A stretch of 30,875 bases of DNA from Bacteroidales bacterium UBA2287 (GTDB taxonomy: Bacteria; Bacteroidota; Bacteroidia; Bacteroidales; Tenuifilaceae): positions 1 through 30,875 of the forward strand of contig DDWL01000055.1 in NCBI GenBank assembly GCA_002345675.1, written 5' to 3'. Below, piece by piece: positions 1-7,930 of this stretch. The first letter of the stretch is position 1. Every line of letters begins with the position of its first letter. The notes under the pieces were generated by a model. It worked only from the letters and a program-made list of their open reading frames with translations. It had not been told where the DNA came from and searched no databases. A program made the translations under genes and the position numbers.

Positions 1-390
1 CAGAAGCTGCACACAAAATTTCAAAGGGAAATTTCGGTTAGCCCTTCCGAGGTAACCACAACCTCAATGGACGAGCAGTTTATTGCCAAAGCAGTTGGAA
101 TTGTTGAAGAAAACATGGTTAACGAGCTGTTTAGCGTCGACGATTTCTGTAATGCACTGCTCATGAGCCGAACCAGCGTTCACCGGAAAATTACAGCAAT
201 TACAGGGGTATCAACTACCGATTTTATTCGTACAATTCGTTTAAAACGGGCAGCTCAACTTATTAAAGGTAACGTGGCAAGCATTTCCGAAATTTCGTTT
301 ATGGTGGGTTTCTCCGATGTGTCGTACTTCTCCAAATGTTTTAAAAAACAATTTGGTGCTACCCCAACTGAATTTCACTCCAAAGAATGA
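1..390 (+). CDS. AraC-family DNA-binding domain, 5'-truncated (probably C-terminus of a hybrid two-component regulator)
   Basis: The frame is open from the first base of the window to the stop at 388-390, so this is the 3' end of a longer gene; the internal Met at 67 is probably not the start. The last ~100 residues form an AraC-type double helix-turn-helix domain. The first helix-turn-helix contains SRTSVHRKITAITG, the linker DFIRTIRLKRAAQLI follows, and the second contains ISEISFMVGFSDVSYFSKCFKKQFG and ends near PTEF. The linker before it (residues around VSPSEVTTTSMDEQF) is like that between receiver and AraC domains in Bacteroidota hybrid two-component systems, where this form is common. 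A one-domain AraC regulator cannot be excluded because the upstream part is missing. A terminator follows at 417-444. Confidence 0.85.
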   Translation, partial: QKLHTKFQREISVSPSEVTTTSMDEQFIAKAVGIVEENMVNELFSVDDFCNALLMSRTSVHRKITAITGVSTTDFIRTIRLKRAAQLIKGNVASISEISFMVGFSDVSYFSKCFKKQFGATPTEFHSKE

Positions 391-416
391 TTTTAAAAAC
401 ATAAATAATCTTTATA

Positions 417-444
417 AAGGCCTCATATCGAGGTCTTTTTTTTT
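417..444 (+). terminator. Rho-independent terminator after the AraC-type regulator
   Basis: An 8-bp stem (417-424 with 430-437, one G-T wobble) has a 5-nt loop and runs into nine T residues at 436-444. It lies 27 bp after the regulator's stop and upstream of the promoter for the next gene. Confidence 0.8.
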
Positions 445-505
445 AACTGAAACGATATTACCAAACATTGAAACATGATTACCATGCATGGGTAACGATT
501 GAATA

Positions 506-513
506 TACTTTTG
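506..513 (+). promoter_or_regulatory. Bacteroidota -7 promoter box for the beta-helix gene
   Basis: TACTTTTG matches the Bacteroidota -7 consensus TAnnTTTG exactly. I see no good -33 TTTG at the usual 19-bp spacing. Transcription would start near 520, inside the longer possible reading frame that opens at 468. This favours translation from the ATG at 552, which is followed directly by a signal peptide. Confidence 0.5.
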
Positions 514-551
514 CAGTACAAAACAATCAATCGAACTTAAAACCAAATGCC

Positions 552-1931
552 ATGAAAAACTATGTACTAAAATCAGCTTTTTGTTTCTTAGCTGCATTCA
601 CTCTGGTAACAACCACGTATGCACAAATTGGTAACATTAAGAAGCCATCAATTCCATCGAAACCGCAATCTACAAAGACTACTGAGTCAAAAAAACCAGA
701 AGAAAAGGCTAATTCCACTAAGGGCGAACCTTCGTTTGCGCAAATAACAGGTAAAACTATTTACGTATCGAAAAGCGGAAAGAGTAGCAACGACGGATTA
801 ACCCCTGCAACCGCTCGAAAAGACATTGACAGAGCCATTGAATTGGCTCAGAAAGGCGATGTAATAAAGGTAAGCCAGGGCGAATACTCGGGCACCATGG
901 ATGTGTGCAAATTCGAAATAACCGAGTCGATAACCCTAATGGGTGGGTATAATTCCGATTTCACAGAACGGAATGTTGTAAAACACCCAACCTACATTAA
1001 GGCTAAAGCCAACTCGGCAGTAGACCAACACGTTCTTATTATAAAATCCGATAAGGAGGGTAATGGTGTTACGGTTGATGGTTTTATTTTTGATATGTCA
1101 GGTCAGAACAAGTATGGCAAAGATATCCCAGAAGGGTTACTGTCGGGTTACCTGCCCCTAACCAACCAAGGTGGAACGCCTGCACGCTCGGCCATTATTA
1201 CAACGGGCAACAACCATGTTATTCAGAATAACGTGTTCGTTAACATAGCGAAAATGGGCGTATCCATTAGGCACAACAAGATAATTCCGGGAAAGGTTAA
1301 AGTATTAAACAACGTTTTTGTTGTTTGTGCCGACTATAGCATAGAGGTGTTTGGACTACCAGGTTCGCAACCCAATCAGGAGGTTGAGATTGCCAATAAT
1401 ACTTTTGCTCTGACCTTTGGTTCGAACTTTATGAACGAGGATGGGGGCGAAGCAATATACCTAAAATCGGAAGCCGACTATAACGTTCACCACAATGTAT
1501 TTGCATTTAGTTCGGGTGCGGGTATTCGTTACACATCGAAGAATACCCTAAAAATGAACGACAATATTTTTTATGCCAACCGTAGAAACGACATAAATAC
1601 GCATTTAAACAACAAGCGTGTGTTTGCATCGGCCGATCAGTTTGAGGATTTGCCCATACTTACAACAAGCAACGACAAACGCGAGGTTGTAAAACTGCCA
1701 CTAAATCAAAACTACCTGAATGCCTTTGTGAACATGGCGTCGCAAACTGTTTCGGTTGAGTTCGACCCCAACTCCGATTGGAACCAGCTTCGCTCAGTGC
1801 TTGGACTTCCACTTCAATCCACAGGCAAGGTAAATGTTAATTTCTTTGCTAACATGTACCCTCTTGAAGAAACACTTAAACTATTCGGTTCAGTTAGCGG
1901 ATATGGAGCACAAATACCTACTAATAACTAA
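552..1931 (+). CDS. Secreted right-handed parallel beta-helix protein
   Basis: 459 residues. I chose the ATG at 552 over the in-frame ATG at 468 because a clean signal peptide begins there (MKNYVLKSAFCFLAAFTLV, cleavage after TTTYA) and a -7 promoter box lies between the two. After a Lys/Ser/Thr-rich linker, the segment with IYVSKSGKSSNDGLTPATA and AIELAQKGDVIKV is the usual opening of DUF1565/Pectate-lyase-3-like beta-helix proteins. Repeated Asn-rich turns such as NNHVIQNNVFVNI, KVLNNVFVV, VEIANNTFAL and YNVHHNVFAF are successive PbH1-type coils. No catalytic residues or sorting domain are evident. It is probably a periplasmic or surface carbohydrate-binding or -cleaving protein; the substrate is unknown. 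Confidence 0.8.
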   Translation: MKNYVLKSAFCFLAAFTLVTTTYAQIGNIKKPSIPSKPQSTKTTESKKPEEKANSTKGEPSFAQITGKTIYVSKSGKSSNDGLTPATARKDIDRAIELAQKGDVIKVSQGEYSGTMDVCKFEITESITLMGGYNSDFTERNVVKHPTYIKAKANSAVDQHVLIIKSDKEGNGVTVDGFIFDMSGQNKYGKDIPEGLLSGYLPLTNQGGTPARSAIITTGNNHVIQNNVFVNIAKMGVSIRHNKIIPGKVKVLNNVFVVCADYSIEVFGLPGSQPNQEVEIANNTFALTFGSNFMNEDGGEAIYLKSEADYNVHHNVFAFSSGAGIRYTSKNTLKMNDNIFYANRRNDINTHLNNKRVFASADQFEDLPILTTSNDKREVVKLPLNQNYLNAFVNMASQTVSVEFDPNSDWNQLRSVLGLPLQSTGKVNVNFFANMYPLEETLKLFGSVSGYGAQIPTNN

Positions 1932-2009
1932 GCACCAACAAGAATGAAACGATTTTTTATTGCAATGCTTAGAAACTGTTTTAATTTTATTAATGAGAAA
2001 TATTCTGTT

Positions 2010-2109
2010 AATTGCCACGGGCTTTAGCCCGTGGTTCAATATGAAAGAAGAATGCTGGGCTTCAGCCCAATATGTTTCTAATATTATTTGGCTAAAGCCC
2101 GTGGCAATT
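2010..2109. repeat. 100-bp REP-like palindromic element
   Basis: Perfect 20-bp terminal inverted repeats occupy 2010-2029 and 2090-2109. Inside the left end is a complete 20-bp palindrome at 2015-2034 (9-bp arms, core GGGCTTTAGCCC). A second hairpin at 2056-2069 (TGGGCT, TC, AGCCCA) lies near the middle, and the right end carries a half copy of the palindrome. This arrangement is like REP/BIME elements mobilised by RAYT (Y1) transposases, or a small MITE. No transposase is encoded in the window. Confidence 0.75.
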
Positions 2110-2123
2110 GAAACCCAAAATAT

Positions 2124-2594
2124 TAATTAAAACTTAAACAATTTCTTATTATTGCCAGGTTTTCATACTTAGCAAGTTCACAGGAAGTGATAGGTTTCGC
2201 TGGCAGCGAGTATACAGCTAATAGCCAAAAATTGAGTTGGACTATAGGTGAAGTCATTATTAATTCACATACAGCCAATGAAGTTACATTAAACCAAGGC
2301 TTTCACCAATCGGCTATGGTTATTACAAGTATTGAAACAAACATCGACTTCACCATTGAAGTATCAGCATTCCCTAACCCTAGAGTTAACAAGTTGACTG
2401 TAACTCATACAGACGCAGAATCTGAACGATTAACATACACGGTTTATAGTATTAAAGGTAATTGTAAAGCTACAGGAGTTTTGAGTAGCACAACAACCGA
2501 AATAGATTTCAGCAGCTTTTCAGTAGGTATTTATATTCTGCAAATTACTGACTACAAAGGAAATGTAAATAGACTAAAAATTGTAAAACAGTAA
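2124..2594 (+). pseudogene. T9SS C-terminal sorting-domain protein with damaged 5' end
   Basis: The readable protein (GTG at 2187, 135 aa) begins inside the mature part of a common Bacteroidota secreted family. The motif QKLSWTIGEVIIN is followed by TLNQGFHQ, then a type IX secretion sorting domain with AFPNPRVNKLTVTH, YTVYSIKG, FSVGIYILQI and a terminal LKIVKQ. Upstream in the same frame, codons from 2127 read KQFLIIARFSYLASSQEV, which looks like a signal peptide, but no ATG, GTG or TTG lies between the stop at 2124-2126 and 2187. The gene therefore appears to have lost its start and signal peptide, close to the REP-like element that ends at 2109. It may be non-functional or use a rare start. 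The next gene starts 17 bp downstream. Confidence 0.6.
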
Positions 2595-2611
2595 ATCATA
2601 AGCCATGAGCC

Positions 2612-3745
2612 ATGAAAAATTTTAAGAAACTTCTAACAGCTTTAATTTACGCAATAGCACTCAATCCTGTTTTTGCCCAAACCCCAAGCCAGTTCAACTA
2701 CCAAGCGGTGCTCCGCAACGCCGAGGGTGCACCCATTGCAAATCAGGTTACAAGTGTAAAGGTTGAGATACTTCAGGGCAGCCCAACGGGAACCGTTGTA
2801 TTTAACGAAACCCACAGCGTAACCACCTCAAATTTAGGGTTAATAAACCTTCAAATCGGTTCTCTCGAGAATGGTTTAGGCAATATTGAGTGGGGCACAA
2901 GCAGCCACTTCGTTCGCATTTCGGTAAACGATGTGGAGTTTGGAACCAGTCAGTTACTCAGCGTGCCGTATGCCATGCATGCAAAAACTTTCGATGGCGA
3001 TATGCAGGGGCGAGAAATTGAAAATATTGCAGATCCAACAAGCAACCAAAGCGCTGCCTCAAAGGCATACGTAGATGTGCTAAAAAATAGAATTGATGCT
3101 ATGGAGGAGTTGTTACTAACCCATTTTGGCATAACCGATATTGAGGGAAACAACTACCCAGTTGTTAAAATTGGAAACCAATACTGGATGGCCGAAAACT
3201 TGAAAACGTTAGCCTATAACGATGGCGAAGCAATTCCATTAATAGAATTTGATTTGGACTATAACCCAAACCCAGCAGGGTATAGAATATACGATAACAT
3301 TGAGAGTAATAAGGATCTGTATGGAGTACTTTACAACTGGCAGGTTGTTGAAACCGAAAAAATTTGTCCAATTGGCTGGCATGTGCCCTCATTCGATGAG
3401 TTTTACGAATTAATTGACTTTGTTGGTGGAGTAAGTGTTGCTGGGGGGAAATTAAAGAGTAAAGCAATGGTTCCTAACGCACATCCAAGATGGGAAAGCC
3501 CAAATACTGGAGCTACTAACGAATTTGGCTTTGCTGCTTTACCTGGCGGTGTTGTTTATAGTAGCACCGATACAAACGACTTGTATTTTGATGGTCAAGG
3601 ATATCGGGGACAATACTGGACAACACGTGTATACAATGAGTACAACTCGTATTTAATTGAGTTTACATACGATAGCCAATCGGTTCCGTCAACAATTCTA
3701 AGTTCAAAAAATGTTGGTCGCTCAATAAGGTGTATAAAAGATTAG
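2612..3745 (+). CDS. Secreted FISUMP-domain protein (Fibrobacter succinogenes major paralogous domain)
   Basis: 377 residues with a signal peptide (about 1-22, ending NPVFA|QTPSQ). Residues ~24-125 form a Bacteroidota N-terminal module often placed before tail-fibre-like or FISUMP domains: FNYQAVLRNAEGAPIANQ, then FNETHSVTTSNLGLINLQIG and QLLSVPYAMHA. A short coiled-coil-like stretch (SKAYVDVLKNRIDAMEELL) follows. The last ~200 residues match the FISUMP pattern: VVKIGNQYWMAENLKT, LYNWQVV, CPIGWHVPSFDEF, GFAALPGG, YWTTRVY and GRSIRCIKD. FISUMP domains are related to the C-type-lectin-like/formylglycine-generating fold and occur in surface proteins; binding specificity is unknown. It is probably co-transcribed with the sorting-domain gene just upstream. 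Confidence 0.85.
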   Translation: MKNFKKLLTALIYAIALNPVFAQTPSQFNYQAVLRNAEGAPIANQVTSVKVEILQGSPTGTVVFNETHSVTTSNLGLINLQIGSLENGLGNIEWGTSSHFVRISVNDVEFGTSQLLSVPYAMHAKTFDGDMQGREIENIADPTSNQSAASKAYVDVLKNRIDAMEELLLTHFGITDIEGNNYPVVKIGNQYWMAENLKTLAYNDGEAIPLIEFDLDYNPNPAGYRIYDNIESNKDLYGVLYNWQVVETEKICPIGWHVPSFDEFYELIDFVGGVSVAGGKLKSKAMVPNAHPRWESPNTGATNEFGFAALPGGVVYSSTDTNDLYFDGQGYRGQYWTTRVYNEYNSYLIEFTYDSQSVPSTILSSKNVGRSIRCIKD

Positions 3746-3765
3746 CAGCAAGTTTAAATAAGTTG

Positions 3766-3787
3766 AACAATTGGCACATTGTTTTTC
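3766..3787 (+). terminator. Weak terminator-like hairpin after the FISUMP gene
   Basis: AACAAT (3766-3771) and ATTGTT (3778-3783) form a 6-bp A/T-rich stem around a TGGCAC loop, and a short T run ends at 3786. It is plausible as an intrinsic terminator but weak. Confidence 0.35.
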
Positions 3788-3834
3788 ATTAAAAGTTTAA
3801 CTTGATGCTCAATTAATCCTAAAAAAAAATAAAA

Positions 3835-4752
3835 ATGAAAGTATTAGGCAATCGAATTATAATTGCTGGCATAGCAACCTTCTTTTTAGTTTATTTAGTT
3901 GCATGTCAGGTTAACGAAAAGGATAAAACAAGTAAGCTAATTAATGAAATTAATAAGGAGGCTCTAAATTTTGATAGGCTGGCCGAGCATTCGAGTTCGT
4001 TCAACATTTTTTATGAAGATTGGAGTGCCGATGTTTATTACTCCGAAGTTCCTTTTCTTATTGTTGCCCGTGGCGAAATTTGGAGCTACCGCTTCTACTT
4101 TAAAAACAATGAAATTGTACTTATCGAAACCTTCGAAACGGAGATTAATGAGCGCTGGCGTTTTTACGTTAAAAACGAGGAGCCTTTTTATGTTGAGCAT
4201 ACCAACACCTTCACCAACGAAACCGAGGAGTTTGAGCTAACCGATGATGTGAAATTTAGGTTCACACAAGCTCTTTTTACATATAAAGATTACATTGCCC
4301 CCAAAATAAATATCGATGCGCTGGGGGTGAACGATAGTGCGCTCGATGGTTCGCCCTGGCGCTGGTACGCCAACAAGTATTCGCTAGAATTGCTCGAAAG
4401 CGAAATTTTTGTTGATCGACTAACTAAACTAATCATTAATGCGAACCATTTAAAGTCGGTAACTCAATTCCTCGAAGCCGATTTTCCAATCGAACTTAAA
4501 GACGATAACATATTAAAAATTAGAGGAATTGGTCAAATTACCAGTTCAGTAGGTTGGTATAATACCGATGTTGTAGTAATTATCGACCTGCTCGACGATG
4601 CCATTCACGTTGCATTTTACGATGAGGATGGCAATGCGGCCCATCTTTACACCGAAACAGTTCCAGCGGTTTCGAATGCAGCTGAGCATCTATACGAATG
4701 GACTCACAGGGCCGAGTACTTAGAGTCGGTTGCCGACAGCATTAGTAATTAA
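3835..4752 (+). CDS. Putative lipoprotein of unknown function
   Basis: 305 residues. The N-terminus is a lipoprotein signal: MKVLGNRIII, a hydrophobic core, then LVAC with the lipidated Cys at residue 24. I do not recognise the mature protein. It is acidic and rich in aromatic residues, with alternating beta-strand-like segments (for example FLIVARGEIWSYRFYFKNNEIVLIETFE and ILKIRGIGQI) and a Trp/Tyr-rich centre (SPWRWYANKYSLE). The ATG follows an A-rich stretch, as is common for Bacteroidota translation starts. It is the first of three closely spaced same-strand genes (3835-5599) that all encode membrane or envelope proteins, so a shared envelope role is likely but unproven. Confidence 0.7.
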   Translation: MKVLGNRIIIAGIATFFLVYLVACQVNEKDKTSKLINEINKEALNFDRLAEHSSSFNIFYEDWSADVYYSEVPFLIVARGEIWSYRFYFKNNEIVLIETFETEINERWRFYVKNEEPFYVEHTNTFTNETEEFELTDDVKFRFTQALFTYKDYIAPKINIDALGVNDSALDGSPWRWYANKYSLELLESEIFVDRLTKLIINANHLKSVTQFLEADFPIELKDDNILKIRGIGQITSSVGWYNTDVVVIIDLLDDAIHVAFYDEDGNAAHLYTETVPAVSNAAEHLYEWTHRAEYLESVADSISN

Positions 4753-4766
4753 ACTTGAAATTAACC

Positions 4767-5228
4767 ATGAATTCTAAAATAGTATACTTACTACTGGCTG
4801 TATTACTAATTCTTTCGGCCTATTTTATATACGGCTACTATAGTTACAAAGCAACTGTAAATAACTTTAAGCAAAACGGAATTCAAACTACAGCAACCAT
4901 TGTCGAAGTTATTCAGAAACGCACTCGCGATCGTAGGTACTCATTAAAAGTTCGATATAAAAGACGACACTACATTAAAGTAACCTATTTTACTCGCAGT
5001 AAAGAGAGTAACGACAGCACGGTAAACAAAAAAACTGTTTATCGCGACGAAAAGGGCAAACTTAAAATGGATTTCAGTAAAAACTTGCCAAAAATTGGCG
5101 AATTCGTTTCAACAATAATTGGAATTAAAAGTGATCAGTATAAACAGTTTAAAAAGGGCGATAAAATCGAAATCCTTTATCTGCCCAACGACATTGAAAA
5201 TGCAATAATTAAACAGGATATTGAATGA
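4767..5228 (+). CDS. Single-pass membrane protein, DUF3592-like
   Basis: I chose the ATG at 4767 (153 aa); an in-frame TTG at 4755 is less likely. One N-terminal transmembrane helix (IVYLLLAVLLILSAYFIYGYY) is followed by a soluble domain of beta strands with many Lys/Arg. The pattern TTATIVEVIQKR, then YSLKVRYK and late on FKKGDKIEILYLPND resembles the small DUF3592 family: an extracytoplasmic beta domain next to a membrane helix, with a conserved G-x-x-V/I-x-V-x-Y-x-P-x-x segment. That assignment is from pattern memory only. Its stop overlaps the next start (ATGA at 5225-5228), indicating translational coupling. Confidence 0.65.
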   Translation: MNSKIVYLLLAVLLILSAYFIYGYYSYKATVNNFKQNGIQTTATIVEVIQKRTRDRRYSLKVRYKRRHYIKVTYFTRSKESNDSTVNKKTVYRDEKGKLKMDFSKNLPKIGEFVSTIIGIKSDQYKQFKKGDKIEILYLPNDIENAIIKQDIE

Positions 5229-5599
5229 AAGAAATTTTGCTTAAGCCAATAAACCAAGCACTTGCAATTTCGGCTTTAATGGTGCTGCTTTTGCTTGTTT
5301 TTCGAATTCTTTCGAAACCCGAGACTGCTTGGAACTCAACAGTACTTTTAATACTGCTATTCTGCTTATGCAATGCCGTTGCAGGTGTTTTTGTTAATGA
5401 CATTTGGGTGTACCTCTTAAAATCGATAGGGCTACTAATTCTATTATTCATTATTTCGTATTCTCTTTCGCCCCTAATAAGCGGTATGACTTACGAAAAG
5501 TATGGTTCTAGCGCAACTATTTACCTTGCACCAATAATTTACTACCCTGTTTTTTTACTGTTAATGGGAGTTGTTAGGCTTTTTATTTATAGGTTGTAA
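5225..5599 (+). CDS. Small integral membrane protein of unknown function
   Basis: 124 residues and almost entirely hydrophobic. About four transmembrane helices are visible: ~12-28 (LAISALMVLLLLVFRIL), ~38-55, ~60-80 (YLLKSIGLLILLFIISYSL) and ~100-120. There are no conserved polar motifs suggesting catalysis. The start overlaps the stop of the preceding gene by 4 bp. It converges with the minus-strand gene ending at 5616, with only 16 bp between them and no clear hairpin. Function not recognised. Confidence 0.65.
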   Translation: MKEILLKPINQALAISALMVLLLLVFRILSKPETAWNSTVLLILLFCLCNAVAGVFVNDIWVYLLKSIGLLILLFIISYSLSPLISGMTYEKYGSSATIYLAPIIYYPVFLLLMGVVRLFIYRL

Positions 5600-5615
5600 A
5601 CCATAATTTCCAATT

Positions 5616-5990
5616 TTATTTTTTCGAAAAGCGCCTAATAATATTTAGTGTAATCGAAATGCCTAAGGCCAACAAGTAAAACCAGAGCGTTAATCTATCG
5701 GCAAGCGAGTCGGTTATTTCAATACCAATAATTCTTTTAAATAAATAGGCAACGTAGCTATAAGTGTCGGGATATTTACCAAGTTTTGTAAGAACCATCC
5801 AGTGCCAATCGGTAAGCGGACAGTAACCCAAACCATAAAAAAGCCCGAGGAAAATCCACGAGCCACCTGTAAGCAAAAGGGTTATTAAATTATACCTGAG
5901 CCATGCTTTACGTATCCAGCCAAAAAGGTTGAATACAATTAGCAATGTGTGAAATGCCACAAAAAACCAATCGAGCAGCTGGTAATGCAT
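5616..5990 (-). CDS. Small four-helix membrane protein, DUF2784-like
   Basis: 124 residues with about four transmembrane segments. The layout resembles DUF2784 proteins: an N-terminal His/Phe-rich helix (DWFFVAFHTLLIVFNLFGW), a helix with TGGSWIFLGLFYGLGYCPLTDWHW containing the Cys-Pro-Leu-Thr motif, then a YxxxLFKRIIGIEI segment and a last helix ending in Arg/Lys. The function of DUF2784 is unknown. It starts only 14 bp after the stop of the phosphofructokinase gene on the same strand and is probably the last gene of that transcript. Confidence 0.65.
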   Translation of the reverse strand: MHYQLLDWFFVAFHTLLIVFNLFGWIRKAWLRYNLITLLLTGGSWIFLGLFYGLGYCPLTDWHWMVLTKLGKYPDTYSYVAYLFKRIIGIEITDSLADRLTLWFYLLALGISITLNIIRRFSKK

Positions 5991-6004
5991 GGCTATGAGA
6001 AAAA

Positions 6005-7207
6005 CTATTCGCTTGTCATAATAAATAGTGGTAGCATTTCGAAACTCTTGTAAAATGGGCGTAACCTTTCGGTATTGTAGTAACGCGGGAGGTTTACAAC
6101 TTTTTTGCTGCTGGTTACCACATCAATTGGCATATTGTCGTACCTGCCATTTTTAAGCACAACCAAGCGACCGTGAATTCCCTTTAGAATTAGGTCTAAT
6201 GCTAAATTTCCAAAGGCCATTGGCACAATGGAGTCGATGGCATCGGGTTCGCCACCACGTACAAGGTATCCAAGCTTTTGATTGATTATGTTTATTGTTT
6301 TCCCTTTATTGTAATTCGGAGTAAGGCTTTTTATTCGTTCCGAAACCAGCTCGCCTATGCCACCAAGTTTTGCATGGCCGTAAGCATCAACTTCGGTGCC
6401 CGAGTATACCATTTTATCCATACCCTCAAAGGTTGCTCCTTCGCTTACCATAACCGACGAGTAGCGGCTTGGATGCCCATTTCGGTCTTCAACCAAAAGC
6501 TTTGTAAGAAGCTCAATGTCGAACTTATGCTCAGGAATTACGCAGCGGTTGGCTACTCCTGCCATTGTGGGTAGCATTGCGGTAAAACCTGCGTAGCGAC
6601 CAAAAACTTCCATTACCAAAATTCGCTCGTGCGAACCTGCCGATGTGCGAAGAATATCGGTCATCGAAATGGTGCGGGTAATACAAGTGCTAAACCCAAT
6701 GCAGTAATCGGTTCCGGGCACATCGTTATCCATGGTTTTTGGAATAGCAATAACCCTAACGCCTTCTTTATAAAGCCGAACCCCGTAGCTTAACGTGTCG
6801 TCGCCTCCAATAGGAATAAGGTAGTCGATTCCTAAAAAGTCGAGGTTCTTTAGCACCTCTGGAGTTAAGTCGTTAACATCTTTAGTGTACTTATCTTTAA
6901 TATGGATAGGAATATCGTCAAGTTTAACCTTTGATGGGTTTGTTCTTGATGTATGTAGAAATGTTCCGCCTGTCCGAAAAGCTCGGTTAACCCTTTCCTC
7001 GGTTAGCATTTCGTAGCAATGGCTGTTGTCAACTTTTTTATCGCGTATTAGTTCAATCATACCTTTCCAGCCCCTACGAATTCCAATTACCTCGTAACCT
7101 TCGCGAAGTGCACGAATTGTTACTGCTCTAATGGCAGGGTTAAGCCCTGGTACATCGCCTCCACCCGTTAGGATGCCAATAACTCCTTTTGGTTTTGAAG
7201 TAGCCAT
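6005..7207 (-). CDS. 6-phosphofructokinase, pyrophosphate-dependent type predicted
   Basis: 400 residues, a complete PFK-A-superfamily enzyme that phosphorylates fructose 6-phosphate to fructose 1,6-bisphosphate in the cytoplasm. Motifs: GILTGGGDVPGLN near residue 11 (phosphoryl-donor site), GGDDT at 134-138, PKTMDND at 156-162 with the catalytic Asp, and a substrate-binding MEVFGRYAG near 199. In ATP-dependent enzymes the second Asp of GGDDT is Gly and the Lys of PKT is usually Gly. Asp137 together with Lys157 is the established signature of PPi-dependent PFK, as in group III enzymes of the Amycolatopsis type. The reaction would then be reversible and serve glycolysis and gluconeogenesis. 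It lies 37 bp after the 185-aa gene and close to pyruvate,phosphate dikinase. PPi specificity is inferred from residues only. Confidence 0.92.
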   Translation of the reverse strand: MATSKPKGVIGILTGGGDVPGLNPAIRAVTIRALREGYEVIGIRRGWKGMIELIRDKKVDNSHCYEMLTEERVNRAFRTGGTFLHTSRTNPSKVKLDDIPIHIKDKYTKDVNDLTPEVLKNLDFLGIDYLIPIGGDDTLSYGVRLYKEGVRVIAIPKTMDNDVPGTDYCIGFSTCITRTISMTDILRTSAGSHERILVMEVFGRYAGFTAMLPTMAGVANRCVIPEHKFDIELLTKLLVEDRNGHPSRYSSVMVSEGATFEGMDKMVYSGTEVDAYGHAKLGGIGELVSERIKSLTPNYNKGKTINIINQKLGYLVRGGEPDAIDSIVPMAFGNLALDLILKGIHGRLVVLKNGRYDNMPIDVVTSSKKVVNLPRYYNTERLRPFYKSFEMLPLFIMTSE

Positions 7208-7244
7208 AATAGTATGTTTAAAGGGTTAAAAAAGTTTGTGAAAT

Positions 7245-7802
7245 TTAGTCCCAAACAATTTTCATAATCGTTTCGTTTGCTCCTGTTGAAAGAGATTGAA
7301 GGGTATTAATTTGAACGTTTTTACAGCCAGTCACTTCAAATGCCTTTTGAACCCATCCGCCAATTCGCGATTCGATAACTGAATCGGAACCAGGAAGGCG
7401 AGATATAGCAATTACGCAATGCTTAGGGCCATTTTCTCGAACAGTAACTTCGGAAGGGTCGTAGTATGCTGGTAGTATTTTACTGGCACGTTCAATTATA
7501 AATTTTGGGGTAGCCATTTTTACGAAAATCTTGTAAATGCCACCAAGTGCAACTTCGGCACTGTACCGTCCGCTTTCCCAGCCAGCTTTTTGGGTATCGC
7601 CATTATAAAAAAGTTTTGCCATTGCCTTAGTGGGTTCAACGGCAGCATCCTTTGCTGGGTACCATTCTGATGCATAAACGGGTTTCGACATTATTGCCCT
7701 CGAAGATTCGGGCATTGCGCTTAGCCACTCTTGGTAATGCTGACTGTGATTATTTTTCACAAAATCCTGAATCGATTTTACAGCAACTCCTTTAACATTC
7801 AT
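7245..7802 (-). CDS. Conserved protein of unknown function, possible V4R/TIGR02265-like fold
   Basis: 185 residues with no signal peptide or transmembrane helix, so cytoplasmic. The opening VKGVAVKSIQDFVKNNH, the central WYPAKDAAVEPTKAMAKLFYNGDTQKAGWESGRYSAEVALGG split around conserved Trp/Gly, and IYKIFVKMATPKFIIERASKILPAYYDPSEV resemble in layout the TIGR02265/V4R (4-vinyl reductase-like) small-molecule-binding family, which has a GxxxA-then-P-x-x-hydrophobic pattern. This is a weak pattern match only. It sits between the PPDK gene, from which a strong terminator separates it, and the PFK gene, 37 bp downstream and probably co-transcribed. A regulatory link to pyrophosphate glycolysis is possible but is an inference from position. 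Confidence 0.7.
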   Translation of the reverse strand: MNVKGVAVKSIQDFVKNNHSQHYQEWLSAMPESSRAIMSKPVYASEWYPAKDAAVEPTKAMAKLFYNGDTQKAGWESGRYSAEVALGGIYKIFVKMATPKFIIERASKILPAYYDPSEVTVRENGPKHCVIAISRLPGSDSVIESRIGGWVQKAFEVTGCKNVQINTLQSLSTGANETIMKIVWD

Positions 7803-7873
7803 ATGTCAATTTTTTAAGCAATTCAACGGAAAAATAAGGAAAATATAGATAAAATCCAAGAGTAATTTAAACG

Positions 7874-7913
7874 AACGTAAAAAAGCTGCCCTTTCGAGCA
7901 GCTTTTTTACGTT
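7874..7913. terminator. Bidirectional intrinsic terminator after ppdK
   Basis: A perfect 16-bp inverted repeat (7874-7889 with 7898-7913) has an 8-nt loop and embedded A6/T6 tracts. On the minus strand the GCTGC/GCAGC core is followed by TTTTTT, 18 bp beyond the PPDK stop. It should separate PPDK transcription from the 185-aa/PFK genes. Confidence 0.9.
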
Positions 7914-7930
7914 AAATTTTGCAGTTGAAA

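Noticed and set aside
468..551. Longer N-terminus for the beta-helix protein
   Set aside because: The extension precedes the signal peptide and covers the -7 promoter box, so it is unlikely to be translated.
6005..7207. ATP-dependent PfkA
   Set aside because: Both positions that distinguish donor use have the PPi-type residues (Asp137, Lys157).
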